A stretch of DNA of 61,317 nt from Lacrimispora saccharolytica (lineage in GTDB: Bacteria > Bacillota > Clostridia > Lachnospirales > Lachnospiraceae). The notes under the pieces are model-generated. The model had not been told where the DNA came from. It worked only from the letters and a program-made list of their open reading frames with translations, and did no database searches. Shown piece by piece: positions 1 through 8,118 of this stretch; the first letter of the stretch is position 1, and every line of letters begins with the position of its first letter. The stretch is taken from contig JACJJN010000020.1 of the NCBI GenBank assembly GCA_016899975.1, forward strand, positions 1 through 61,317, written 5' to 3'. A program made the translations under genes and the position numbers.

Positions 1-72
1 AGTATGAAAAAGAAAAGGTATGCGATCGGAACAAATCCGGAAAAATATCTGGATGAACTTATGAATTTGTAA
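1..72 (+). CDS. C-terminal end of an unidentified protein (truncated by window edge)
   Basis: An open frame runs from the first base to a TAA at 70-72. It ends in a Lys-rich stretch followed by NPEKYLDELMNL. The ATG at 4 lies in frame but has no visible ribosome binding site, so this is more likely the tail of a longer gene entering from the left. Too little is visible to name a family. It lies about 200 bases upstream of a beta-galactosidase gene, so a role in sugar uptake or regulation is possible but unproven. Confidence 0.4.
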   Translation, partial: SMKKKRYAIGTNPEKYLDELMNL

Positions 73-143
73 AAAAAGAAAATCGATAGGTTTAGTTGGG
101 AAACACATTCATGCGTTTGTCGTGCTGGTGCGGGGGCTTTGGC

Positions 144-172
144 TTGAATTCCTGTATAAAAAATGGTATTGT
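144..172 (+). promoter_or_regulatory. possible promoter for the beta-galactosidase gene
   Basis: TTGAAT at 144-149 and TATTGT at 167-172 are separated by 17 bases. The -10 is a weak match, so the call is tentative. The start codon lies about 100 bases downstream. Confidence 0.3.
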
Positions 173-277
173 TATGAAAGAGAAAAAGAGCGTCAAATCA
201 AAAATGTCTCGTTTTTATGCGGGGTCTGGTGTTTTATAAACGCCAATGTAATCAAACAGCGAAAGGAGAACAGTAAG

Positions 278-2308
278 ATGAGTGGGAAAATGAACTGCCT
301 GCTTCACGGCGGCGACTACAATCCGGAGCAATGGCTGGATCATCCGGAGATCCTGGAGGAAGATATCGAGCGTTTTCATGAAGCCGGCATCAATACGGTT
401 TCCATGGGCATCTTTTCCTGGGCGTTTCTGGAACCGGAAGAAGGGGTCTACCGGTTTGAGTGGATGGAAAAAATCATCGACAATCTGTATGAGAACGGGA
501 TTTCCGTGATCCTCGCGACACCGTCGGGGGCGCGGCCCCGCTGGCTGGCAGACAAGTATCCGGAGGTTCTTCGGGTCAATGAGCGGAGAGAACGGGAGCT
601 GTTCGGAAAACGGCATAATCACTGCCTGACCTCACCGGTTTACCGGGAAAAGGTTTATCAGATGGACCGTGAATTGTCCAGACGCTTCGGAAAACATCCG
701 GCAGTCCGTATGTGGCATATTTCCAATGAATTCGGCGGAGAATGTCATTGTCCCCTCTGTCAGGGAGCATTCCGGGAGTGGGTGAAAAAGCGTTACCAGA
801 CTCTGGATCGTCTCAACAGCAGCTGGTGCACCGCTTTCTGGAGCCATACCTATACGGATTTTGCCCAGGTGGAAAGCCCGTCTCCCATCGGGGAGGAATC
901 CATTCAGGGTCTGGCTCTGGACTGGAAGCGTTTTATCACCGATCAGACGACGGATTTTATGAAAAATGAGATCCGCGCAATCCGGGAGGGCGGTTCGGAT
1001 CTTCCGGTCACGACCAATATGATGTATGATTTTGAAGGGCTGGATTATGCGAGAATGGCTCCGGAGCTGGACGTGATTTCCTGGGACAATTATCCTACCT
1101 GGCATAAGATGGATGACTGGACCATAGCGCTGGATGCGGGAATGCAGCACGATCTGATGCGGAGCCTGAAAGGAAAACCGTTCCTGCTGATGGAATCCTG
1201 TCCGGGCGCGACAAACTGGCAGAGTGTCAGCCATCTGCCGGCTCCGGGAATCCACAAAGCGGCGGGACTCATGGCGGTTGCCCATGGTTCGGACAGTGTT
1301 CTGTATTTCCAGCTTCGTCAGAGCAGGGGATCGGAGGAAAAATTCCACGGTGCGGTGATCGACCATTATGGCGGCAATGATACCCGGATGTTCCGTGAGG
1401 TCTGTGAGACCGGGGAGACGCTGAAGGCCCTCGGCGAGCTGGCGGGAACGGTCACAAAAGCAAAAGCGGCGATTGTCTATGACACGGAAAACAAGTGGGC
1501 CATGAAAGGTTCCAAAGGTCCGAGAAACAAAAATATGTATTACAAGGAGACCGTTCAGAAGTCCTACCGCGCCCTTCGGGAGCAGGGACTGGATGTGGAT
1601 ATCATCAATGAGACACAGGAACTGACTCCGTATCAGTTTGTAGCGGCGCCCATGGTATATCTGTTCCGCGAGGGCTTCGACCGGAAGCTGAAAGAGTATG
1701 TGGAGAATGGAGGAACTCTGCTTGCCACCTACTGGTCGGGGGTAGTGGATGAGAACGACCGGTGTTATCTGGGAGGCACGCCCCACGGACTGATGGATGT
1801 TTTCGGATTGAGGGCGGAGGAAATCGACGGCCTGTACGATGGCGAGACCAACGGGATCGTACCGGCGGACGGAAGCGCTGCCGGGGCTCTGGGCGGAAGG
1901 TATTCCTGCGCACATCTGTGCGAGATCGTAAAACCGTCCACGGCGGAGACACTGATGGTATACGAAAATCATTTTTACGCAGGGGCTCCTGCGCTGCTTC
2001 GGAACCGTTATGGAAAAGGTGTCGTTTATTATCTGTGCGCAGATGCGGAGCAGAAGTTTTATGACAGCTTTTATCCGGAGATCCTGGCGGAAGCGGGCGT
2101 GACACCTTTGCTGGAGGGAGTGAAGATCCCGAAAGGTGTTTCTGTGACGAGCCGGGAAAATGAGACCAGCCGTTATCTGATCCTCCAGAATTTCTCCGGA
2201 CAGGAGCAGAATCTTCCATATACGGGAGGAGAAAAGATTCTGGGCGGAGAGGGAAATATTCTGCAGCCGTTGGAAACCTGGGTGTTCCGGGAGAAAAAAG
2301 ACTGCTGA
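278..2308 (+). CDS. GH42 beta-galactosidase
   Basis: A 676-residue enzyme predicted to hydrolyse terminal beta-galactosides in the cytoplasm. It begins with the GH42 signature GGDYNPEQW. The acid/base glutamate is at about residue 151 (motif WHISNEFGG), followed by the Cys-rich zinc-binding segment CHCPLC. The nucleophile glutamate is near residue 306 (motif LLMESCPGATNW). The C-terminal half matches the trimerisation and beta domains of the family, and the length is normal. I chose the ATG at 278 because GAAAGGAG precedes it by about 9 bases and the protein then starts just before the conserved motif; an open frame extends upstream to 122 but looks non-coding. No sugar transporter is adjacent. 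A purine/pyrimidine permease follows 48 bases downstream, so the two may share a transcript. Confidence 0.93.
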   Translation: MSGKMNCLLHGGDYNPEQWLDHPEILEEDIERFHEAGINTVSMGIFSWAFLEPEEGVYRFEWMEKIIDNLYENGISVILATPSGARPRWLADKYPEVLRVNERRERELFGKRHNHCLTSPVYREKVYQMDRELSRRFGKHPAVRMWHISNEFGGECHCPLCQGAFREWVKKRYQTLDRLNSSWCTAFWSHTYTDFAQVESPSPIGEESIQGLALDWKRFITDQTTDFMKNEIRAIREGGSDLPVTTNMMYDFEGLDYARMAPELDVISWDNYPTWHKMDDWTIALDAGMQHDLMRSLKGKPFLLMESCPGATNWQSVSHLPAPGIHKAAGLMAVAHGSDSVLYFQLRQSRGSEEKFHGAVIDHYGGNDTRMFREVCETGETLKALGELAGTVTKAKAAIVYDTENKWAMKGSKGPRNKNMYYKETVQKSYRALREQGLDVDIINETQELTPYQFVAAPMVYLFREGFDRKLKEYVENGGTLLATYWSGVVDENDRCYLGGTPHGLMDVFGLRAEEIDGLYDGETNGIVPADGSAAGALGGRYSCAHLCEIVKPSTAETLMVYENHFYAGAPALLRNRYGKGVVYYLCADAEQKFYDSFYPEILAEAGVTPLLEGVKIPKGVSVTSRENETSRYLILQNFSGQEQNLPYTGGEKILGGEGNILQPLETWVFREKKDC

Positions 2309-2356
2309 CGATTGCGGAATCCCATGAGAAAAAACAATTAGGAAGAGAGAAAGAAA

Positions 2357-3616
2357 GTGGAAAAGAAGATTATTCAGGTAGAAGAAAAAGTTCCTGTAAA
2401 GCTGCTGATACCGCTGAGTATCCAGCATATGTTTGCAATGTTTGGGGCGTCGGTCCTGGTGCCGTTTCTGTTTGGCATCAACCCGGCGATCGTACTGCTG
2501 ATGAACGGTGTCGGAACCCTGCTGTTCATTGTGATCACCAAAGGGAAGGCTCCGGCCTACCTTGGTTCCAGCTTCGCGTTCCTGTCACCGGCGCTTCTGG
2601 TGATTGAAAGATTCGGTTATGCCTATGCCCTTGGCGGTTTCGTAGTCCTTGGAATCGGCGGTATGATCGTGGCGCTGATCATACGAAAATGCGGGACAAA
2701 ATGGATTGACATTGTGCTACCGACTGCGGCTATGGGACCTGTGGTAGCATTGATCGGCCTGGAACTGGCGGGAAATGCGGCGGATACCGCAGGCCTGCTG
2801 GCGGAGAAAGTGGACATCCGCAATGTCATCGTTTTTCTGGTGACGCTGGGAGTTGCCGTGTTTGGACAGATTCTGTTCCGCGGCTTTCTGTCAGTCATCC
2901 CGATCCTGATCGCAATTATTGCAGGATATCTTGCGGCAGCTGCCTGCGGTATTCTGGAGTTTGACGCAGTGCGTGAGGCGGCATTTTTCGCTCTTCCGAA
3001 TTTCCAGACGCCGAAGTTTCATGTGGAGGCGATCCTGACGATTCTGCCGGCGCTGCTGCTGGTGACTTCTGAGCATATCGGACACCAAATCGTCACAGGA
3101 AAGATCGTCGGCAGGGATTTACTGAAAGATCCGGGACTTCACCGTTCGCTGTTTGCGGATTTCTTTTCGACCACACTCTCCGGTCTGTGCGGTTCCGTAC
3201 CGACCACGACTTATGGAGAGAACATTGGCGTTATGGCAGTGACCAAGGTTTACAGCGTGCAGGTGATCGGAGGGGCGGCGGTCCTTTCCATCTGCTGCTC
3301 TTTCTTTGGCAAGCTGGCTGCGCTGATCAGCACGATCCCCGGGCCGGTGATCGGAGGAATTTCTTTCCTGCTCTATGGTATGATCGGAACCTCCGGCCTG
3401 CGTATGCTGGTAGATGGAAAGGTGGATTACAGCAAGTCCAGAAATCTGACGCTGACATCGGTAGTGTTCGTTGTGGGACTTTCCAGAATTGCCCTGAATC
3501 TGGGAGATGTTCAGCTGACTGGTATGGTGCTGGCATGCATCGTTGCCATGGGGCTCAGCCTGGTCTTCTATGTGCTGGACCGGCTGAAACTGACCAACGA
3601 CAGAGATGAAGAATAA
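2357..3616 (+). CDS. uraA: uracil/xanthine permease, NCS2 family (UraA-like)
   Basis: A 419-residue multi-pass membrane protein predicted to import uracil with protons. Family marks are QHMFAMFGASVLVPFLFG near the N-terminus, the SEHIGHQ motif, whose Glu and His line the substrate site in UraA, and the signature GLCGSVPTTTYGEN. About 12 to 14 hydrophobic segments are visible. The start is a GTG preceded by GGAAGAGAG. It follows the GH42 gene closely and is closed by a strong terminator shared with the convergent gene. UraA (uracil) is favoured over xanthine transport because of the overall motif pattern, but substrate choice within NCS2 cannot be settled by eye. Confidence 0.88.
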   Translation: MEKKIIQVEEKVPVKLLIPLSIQHMFAMFGASVLVPFLFGINPAIVLLMNGVGTLLFIVITKGKAPAYLGSSFAFLSPALLVIERFGYAYALGGFVVLGIGGMIVALIIRKCGTKWIDIVLPTAAMGPVVALIGLELAGNAADTAGLLAEKVDIRNVIVFLVTLGVAVFGQILFRGFLSVIPILIAIIAGYLAAAACGILEFDAVREAAFFALPNFQTPKFHVEAILTILPALLLVTSEHIGHQIVTGKIVGRDLLKDPGLHRSLFADFFSTTLSGLCGSVPTTTYGENIGVMAVTKVYSVQVIGGAAVLSICCSFFGKLAALISTIPGPVIGGISFLLYGMIGTSGLRMLVDGKVDYSKSRNLTLTSVVFVVGLSRIALNLGDVQLTGMVLACIVAMGLSLVFYVLDRLKLTNDRDEE

Positions 3617-3617
3617 G

Positions 3618-3662
3618 AAAAAATGGAGCGTACACGCGAAGAGGCGGTACGCTCCATTTTTT
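3618..3662. terminator. bidirectional intrinsic terminator
   Basis: A perfect stem AAAATGGAGCGTAC / GTACGCTCCATTTT with runs of six A and six T on its flanks. It sits between the converging ends of the uracil permease gene and the YczE-type gene, and can end transcription from both sides. Confidence 0.9.
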
Positions 3663-3671
3663 CGTAAACAT

Positions 3672-4370
3672 TCAGGCTGCCTTTTTGTAAACGGCAGGAT
3701 GGATTCTGTTTTTGCCGGTAATGCGGTAAAACTGTACGTGTTTCAGCAGATGCTTTTCCACAACGGAGACTGCTTTTCCTGTCGTAAAGGCACAGATCAC
3801 GGTTCCGATGCCGACTCCGGAGATATGGCGGAGGAGTAGCAGGGAGATCAGCAGTGTGGTGGTCAGACAGCAGAGGTCGAAAGTTGTCTTTACATTTTTG
3901 TATTTTTTTCGGATCAGTCCGGAAAGTTCTCGCGGGAAAAGATCGGTCGGGACGATCGGAAGCATACAGTGATTGGACAGGCAGATGCCAAAGGAGATCA
4001 CCGCGAACCCAAGGAGAAACCAGAGGATCCGGAAACCGAAAGCGTCAGGAAGGAAGGCAATCCAGGCTTCGTGTACGTCCAGCATTTTTCCGAATGCGAT
4101 TCCTACCAGGAAAGAGATCAGGTAGGAGCCGTTCCATTTTCTGGCGAGGATCATCAGCGCCGCGATCAGGGCGGTCTGGAACAGGTAATTCCATGTGCCG
4201 AAGGTCAGAAACGGGAATGCCTGACTGAAGACATAGGGCACGGATGAGATGGAGGAGATGCCGAAGCCGCTTTTGGACATGATGGCTACGCCAAAACTGT
4301 TCAGCACGATGATCATCAGAAGCGCAAGTTCACCGGGAATTTTTATTTTCTCTTTTTCAGATTTTTTCAT
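3672..4370 (-). CDS. YczE/YyaS-type integral membrane protein (YitT-related)
   Basis: A 232-residue protein with five to six hydrophobic helices. It starts with a Lys/Glu-rich tail and then GELALLMIIVLNSFGVAIMS, which is typical of the YczE family. The conserved stretch SNHCMLPIVPTDLFPREL supports the call. Members of this family lie next to regulators in many Firmicutes; YczE is linked to surfactin production in Bacillus, but its molecular role is unknown. Here it is divergent from a LysR-type gene, with about 218 bases between the starts, which suggests that the regulator controls it. It converges on the uracil permease gene. Confidence 0.75.
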   Translation of the reverse strand: MKKSEKEKIKIPGELALLMIIVLNSFGVAIMSKSGFGISSISSVPYVFSQAFPFLTFGTWNYLFQTALIAALMILARKWNGSYLISFLVGIAFGKMLDVHEAWIAFLPDAFGFRILWFLLGFAVISFGICLSNHCMLPIVPTDLFPRELSGLIRKKYKNVKTTFDLCCLTTTLLISLLLLRHISGVGIGTVICAFTTGKAVSVVEKHLLKHVQFYRITGKNRIHPAVYKKAA

Positions 4371-4407
4371 GACAGAAACTCCTTACAGAATGAGATTGGA
4401 TGCAGTA

Positions 4408-4431
4408 CGGTCAGCACTTTTCTTCTGACCG
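4408..4431. promoter_or_regulatory. inverted repeat between divergent LysR and yczE-type genes
   Basis: CGGTCAG-N10-CTGACCG is a perfect 7-bp inverted repeat in the divergent intergenic region, about 40 bases upstream of the yczE-type start and inside its probable 5' leader. It could be an operator for the divergent LysR protein or a leader hairpin. The sequence does not decide. Confidence 0.4.
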
Positions 4432-4517
4432 CCTGTCAGCATGGTTCAGTATAGTACAGAAAACAGATAAAATCGATATATAAAAAAGAATAAATTCATT
4501 CTTTTTGCTTATTGGTG

Positions 4518-4546
4518 TTGCAGGGAGTGTCTGCGGACTTTATAAT
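4518..4546 (+). promoter_or_regulatory. promoter of LysR-type gene
   Basis: TTGCAG (4518-4523), a 17-base spacer, and a consensus TATAAT (4541-4546). The gene starts 43 bases downstream. Confidence 0.7.
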
Positions 4547-4588
4547 GGAAACAGAGAGCTTCATCGGCGGTGAGTGGGGTGAGTGATT

Positions 4589-5470
4589 ATGAATCTTACA
4601 TATCTGAAATATTTTCTTGAACTTGCCAAAATCCAGCATTACGGAAGAGCCGCAGAGCTGCTGGGCATCTCCCAGCCTGGTCTGAGCCATGCCATCGCAG
4701 CGCTGGAAAAGGAACTTGGGATGCCGTTGTTCAAGAAGGACGGAAGAAATATTGCACTGAACCGTTTTGGAAAAATGCTGATGCCGGAAGCGGAAAAGAT
4801 CCTTTCTATGACGGAAAACTGTGAGGAACAGTTTCGGCTGCTCAGAGACGGGGGAGGACCTTTGAGGATTGCGGCGATCCGCCCGCTGACGACCAAGGTA
4901 GTTCCGGCTCTGGTGCGGGATTACGTGCGGCAGTCTGGAAAGCAGGGACAGAAATTTTTGTTTGAGACAAGGGTCAGCGGGGAAGTGATCGAAGAACTGA
5001 AAAATGGAAGCTGCGATATCGGTTTCTGTTCTATGATTGGAAAGGAACCGGAACTGGAGATGGTTCCAGTACAGCGGCAGAGGATGGTGGTGATCGTTCC
5101 CAAAGGGCACAGATTCTGGTGCCGGGATCAGGTTCCGCTGGAAGAGACGCTGAATGAGCCGCAGATCCTGTTCTCGCCAAAGAGCGGTCTTCGGAAGAAG
5201 ATGGACCGCTTTTTTCAGCAGGTTGGGCAGATTCCGGAAGCGGTCTGCGAGGCGGAAGAACACGATGTGATTCTGGAACTGGTGTCGCTGGGATTCGGTG
5301 TCGCGGTGATGCCTGAGCTGGTGACCGGAAGAGAGAAGGATATCCGGGCAATTCCGATCTCTTCCCCGAAATGGGAGAATGTCTACTATCTGGCGAGAAG
5401 AAAAAACGATTTCCGCTCCAGGCTGGAAGAGGAATTTTTTGCGTTCTGCAGGGAATGGGCGCAGGAATGA
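4589..5470 (+). CDS. LysR-family transcriptional regulator
   Basis: A 293-residue regulator. Residues 1-65 form the winged helix-turn-helix (MNLTYLKYFLELAK followed by GRAAELLGISQPGLSHAI). The rest is the periplasmic-binding-like effector domain, with the usual ending GFGVAVMPELV. An in-frame GTG lies six bases upstream at 4583; the ATG gives the standard LysR N-terminus. It is divergent from a YczE-type membrane gene and is followed 19 bases later by a sugar isomerase-like gene, so it probably controls both. The effector is unknown. Confidence 0.9.
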   Translation: MNLTYLKYFLELAKIQHYGRAAELLGISQPGLSHAIAALEKELGMPLFKKDGRNIALNRFGKMLMPEAEKILSMTENCEEQFRLLRDGGGPLRIAAIRPLTTKVVPALVRDYVRQSGKQGQKFLFETRVSGEVIEELKNGSCDIGFCSMIGKEPELEMVPVQRQRMVVIVPKGHRFWCRDQVPLEETLNEPQILFSPKSGLRKKMDRFFQQVGQIPEAVCEAEEHDVILELVSLGFGVAVMPELVTGREKDIRAIPISSPKWENVYYLARRKNDFRSRLEEEFFAFCREWAQE

Positions 5471-5489
5471 AAGGAAAGGAGAGAGCTTT

Positions 5490-6263
5490 ATGATTACAGG
5501 AATACAGGTTTCAAGTTTTAAACCGATGCTGACCACAGAGGAAGAAGTTCGGACTGCGTTTTTTAAAATGAAGGAAATGGGCTGTGATACAGTGCAGCTT
5601 CAGTGGATTGACTGGTCTGTCACACCGGAATTTATCGCACAGGCTTTGAAAGACGCGGGGATATCTTCAGTTTCCACACAGGATTTTTATCAGACGGTAA
5701 AAGAGCATAAGGATTACTTTATCCGGCTGAACCAGCTCTGCGGAAGCGAGTGGGTCTGCGTCAGCGGAATTCCGGATTCCAACAGAACCCCGGAAGGATT
5801 GCAGGCGTTTGTAAAAGAACTTTCGGAATTTCAGAAGGAACTGAGAGAGCAGGGGCTGAAACTTTGTTTTCATCCAAGGCACATGGAGTTCCGTCCGATC
5901 GGTCAGGCGGATCCGGTGGAATATCTGATGGACCATCTGCCGGAGGAAGCCGCGTTATGTCTGGATCTGTACCATGTCAATCACGCAGGGCTCTCCATGG
6001 AAAAAGTAATACGAAAGTACAGAGGAAAGATCTGTATGGTACATTTTAAAGATTATCGCAAGGCTGGGGATCAGGAAATCCTGGTGCCGGCAGGGCAGGG
6101 GGATACCGACTGGAAGGAGGCGCTCAGAGCCTGCAGAGAGACAGAAATCCCTTATGGATTTGTGGAGCAGGAGCGTTGGGAGAAAGATCCGTTCCTCTGC
6201 CTGAAGGAAGCTTTCGACTGGCTGAATGAGAACCTGACGGATCTTCAGAAGGAAGAAAAGTAA
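5490..6263 (+). CDS. sugar phosphate isomerase/epimerase family protein (xylose isomerase-like TIM barrel)
   Basis: A 257-residue AP-endonuclease-2/xylose-isomerase-like barrel. Residues expected to bind the divalent metal sit in the usual strand ends: FHPRHMEF, CLDLYHVNHAG, MVHFKDY, and a Glu in GFVEQERW near the C-terminus. The ATG at 5490 follows AAAGGAGAG and gives the typical start MITGIQVSS. It probably acts on a phosphorylated or free sugar or inositol derivative; the exact substrate cannot be told. It shares an operon with the LysR gene upstream, and a MerR gene follows 25 bases later. Confidence 0.82.
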   Translation: MITGIQVSSFKPMLTTEEEVRTAFFKMKEMGCDTVQLQWIDWSVTPEFIAQALKDAGISSVSTQDFYQTVKEHKDYFIRLNQLCGSEWVCVSGIPDSNRTPEGLQAFVKELSEFQKELREQGLKLCFHPRHMEFRPIGQADPVEYLMDHLPEEAALCLDLYHVNHAGLSMEKVIRKYRGKICMVHFKDYRKAGDQEILVPAGQGDTDWKEALRACRETEIPYGFVEQERWEKDPFLCLKEAFDWLNENLTDLQKEEK

Positions 6264-6288
6264 AATTGAGAAAGGATGGCGGCGGCAG

Positions 6289-6699
6289 ATGACGATCGCA
6301 GAGGTGAGCAGAAAATATGACATATCTCCGGATACCCTTCGGTATTATGAAAGGATCGGACTGATTCCTCCGGTACCCCGCAGCAGAAGCGGTATCCGGG
6401 ACTATGATGAGGAATCCTGCGGATGGATCGAACTGATGAAATGTATGCGGGGCGCAGGGGTTCAGATCGAGGCTTTGATTGAATATGTGGCGCTTTTCTA
6501 TCAGGGAGATGAGACTTTGGACGCGCGAAAAGAACTGCTGATCGAGCAGAGAAATCAGTTGATCGACAAAAGGGATCAGATCCAGCAGTCCATCGAGCGG
6601 CTGAACGAGAAAATTGATAAATACGAAAAGGGGCTGATGAAAGCGGAAAAACGTCTGGAACAGCTTCATAAAGAGAAAAGAGAACAGAAGACAGGATAA
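6289..6699 (+). CDS. MerR-family transcriptional regulator
   Basis: A 136-residue protein with the MerR winged helix at residues 1-70 (TIAEVSRKYDISPDTLRYYERIGLIPP), a linker, and a long antiparallel coiled-coil dimerisation helix to the end. It resembles the AdhR-like aldehyde or stress-responsive branch. There is no C-terminal cysteine cluster of the metal-sensing type. The start follows GAAAGGATGG. The gene lies 25 bases after the isomerase-like gene and is closed by a hairpin at 6722. Confidence 0.85.
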   Translation: MTIAEVSRKYDISPDTLRYYERIGLIPPVPRSRSGIRDYDEESCGWIELMKCMRGAGVQIEALIEYVALFYQGDETLDARKELLIEQRNQLIDKRDQIQQSIERLNEKIDKYEKGLMKAEKRLEQLHKEKREQKTG

Positions 6700-6721
6700 A
6701 CAGAAAAGACAGAAAAAGAGA

Positions 6722-6766
6722 GGGGATCCAAGAGCCACTGCAGGGCAGCAGGCTTTTGGATCCCCT
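6722..6766. terminator. intrinsic terminator between convergent genes
   Basis: GGGGATCCAA / TTGGATCCCC stem. On the minus strand a CTCTCTTTTTC tract follows, so it suits the PepSY gene best. On the plus strand only a short pyrimidine stretch follows. Confidence 0.7.
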
Positions 6767-6773
6767 TCCTTGA

Positions 6774-7445
6774 TCAATCGTAAACGGAATCCTGTTCCCA
6801 GCTCAGGAAATCTCCGGTTTCAGCATTGATTTCAAAATCATATTCGGTGTTGTTGTAGATGATCGTTCCTTCATAAACCAACTGCCCGTCATCGCGCTGG
6901 AGCTGGATGCGGATATCGCTGTCGGAAGCGCCTTCTACTCGTGCCAGCGCAGCTGCTTTGGCATCGGCTTCCGAGACTGCAGTCTGGGTATTCGGATCGA
7001 CGTAATCATCATCGATTTCAAAATCGGTGGTCAGGATCTGACCGTCAGCAGCTTTGATGTCATATTCATACTGCTTGTTTGCCGCCTGGAAATCCACTTC
7101 ATAAATGGACACACCGTCGTCAAAATCTTTTTTCACTTTAAGGTTTGTCAGATCTTCCTCTTTCACCTGTGCATGATCGAAGGCAATCTGTTTTGCCTGA
7201 TCTTCTGTGATCTCAGATGTGCTGCCGCTCTGGCTGGCTGCCGCCTGGGTCGGAACGCTTGGAGTGACGGCAGCGGAGCTGTCAGCGGTCTGCCCGGATG
7301 CGGAATTGGTGGAAACAACGGTTCCGCCGGACTGGGAAGCTGCCCCGGTCTGTGACTGGCTGTCCGTGGAGGAACTGCCGCATGCGGTAATGGAAACTGC
7401 AAGGAAAGCTGCTGTGATCATTGATACTAAAATTTTTCTCTTCAT
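6774..7445 (-). CDS. PepSY-domain lipoprotein
   Basis: A 223-residue predicted lipoprotein. The signal peptide ends in a lipobox (VSITAC, Cys at about residue 22), followed by a Ser/Gln/Thr-rich linker of about 55 residues. Two PepSY domains follow, at roughly 78-145 and 155-222, each opening with an EDQAKQIA or EADAKAAA helix and ending with a Y-x-F/Y-x-I-x-A-x-x-G strand turn. PepSY proteins often accompany two-component systems and are thought to bind or inhibit peptidases. Here a histidine kinase/response regulator operon lies upstream on the same strand, separated by about 670 bases of non-coding DNA. Confidence 0.88.
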   Translation of the reverse strand: MKRKILVSMITAAFLAVSITACGSSSTDSQSQTGAASQSGGTVVSTNSASGQTADSSAAVTPSVPTQAAASQSGSTSEITEDQAKQIAFDHAQVKEEDLTNLKVKKDFDDGVSIYEVDFQAANKQYEYDIKAADGQILTTDFEIDDDYVDPNTQTAVSEADAKAAALARVEGASDSDIRIQLQRDDGQLVYEGTIIYNNTEYDFEINAETGDFLSWEQDSVYD

Positions 7446-7542
7446 AATATTGATCTCCTTTCGTATGGGGTTATTGTTTTCTTATCTTGACTTTATCATA
7501 CAGGAGAAAGATTAAAACAACATTAAAAAGAAAATTTATTTA

Positions 7543-7680
7543 GAAAAAAGGAGGGCCGGGACTTTCGCCCCGGCAGTTATGAAAAAGAAAAAATGTTATA
7601 TAAAATGGTGTAATGGCTTTTGAGCAACAACAGCGGATTCTGTTTTCTGTTGTCCTCTTGTTGTTTACAAGTACAGTATA
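7543..7680 (-). ncRNA. candidate small RNA, unit A
   Basis: Read on the minus strand: a TATACT -10 element (7675-7680), then about 125 bases containing the inverted repeat ACAACAG / CTGTTGT, then the hairpin GCCGGG / CCCGGC (7554-7575) followed by CCTCCTTTTTTC. No start codon with a ribosome site is seen inside. The block upstream (about 7681-7715) is conserved with unit B, but no good -35 is seen, so an activator may be needed. Transcription is inferred, not shown. Confidence 0.4.
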
Positions 7681-7769
7681 GACGGAAAATATGTTCATAC
7701 TGTGTCCGAATGCTGAAGGTTTTGTGAAGAAAATGAAAAAAATAATAAAGCTGCAGAAAGTTTTCCGAT

Positions 7770-8042
7770 AAAAATGGAGGAGCCGGAGTCTGGTGGGACT
7801 CCGGCATTGTGAAAAAGAAAGTGATATATGTAAATGGAAATTATATGGGTGAAGAACAGCAATCCAATCAGTAGTCAAAGACCCCGCAGCAAGCTACGGG
7901 GCATCAAGCTTGCAGCACAGCAGAGCTGCGGGGTATTTGACCCTCGCGGCAGTCGCCAAATGGACATGCAAGCATGTCCGCTTGGCTCGTTGCTCGCGGG
8001 AATAAAAATTCTGCCGTTCCTCTTGTTGATAAGAACAGTATA
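7770..8042 (-). ncRNA. candidate small RNA, unit B (interrupted by a dispersed repeat)
   Basis: A diverged copy of unit A: TATACT on the minus strand at 8037-8042, conserved CCTCTTGTTG (plus-strand reading) next to it, and a terminal hairpin GCCGGAGTC / GACTCCGGC (7782-7805) followed by a T-run. Removing the repeat at 7873-8008 leaves about 135 bases, close to the length of unit A. Confidence 0.4.
7873..8008 (+). repeat. dispersed palindromic repeat, family 1, copy 1
   Basis: Two hairpins in series. The first has arms TCAAAGACCCCGCAGC / GCTGCGGGGTATTTGA. The second centres on GGACATGC-AA-GCATGTCC and extends through GCCAAAT and GCTTGGCTCGTTGCTCG. The same second hairpin recurs at 47.99 kb and, inverted, at 30.35 kb. 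The right end is CGCGGGAATAAAAA in this copy and nearly so in the others. Confidence 0.75.
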
Positions 8043-8118
8043 GTCGGAAAATGTGTTCAGAATGTGTCGGAAGGATAAAGGATTTCTGAAGAGTAAATGA
8101 AGAAATCGAAAAGGGAAT

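Larger units (their letters stand above)
7446..8118. other. long gene-free region with two tandem small-RNA-like units and an inserted repeat
   Basis: No credible protein gene is visible in these 673 bases. Two related units lie in tandem on the minus strand. Each has a conserved promoter-like block, about 125 bases of transcript-length DNA and a GC-rich hairpin followed by a T-run. The second unit is enlarged by a dispersed palindromic repeat. The units are listed separately. Confidence 0.6.

Noticed and set aside
632-2428. Long open frame on the minus strand opposite the GH42 gene
   Set aside because: It is an antisense shadow of a clearly coding gene with all GH42 catalytic motifs; its product has no recognisable domain and is rich in His/Arg/Leu typical of reverse frames.
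7834-8043. Short frame across unit B and the family 1 repeat
   Set aside because: It spans a repeat insertion and has no ribosome site or recognisable product.
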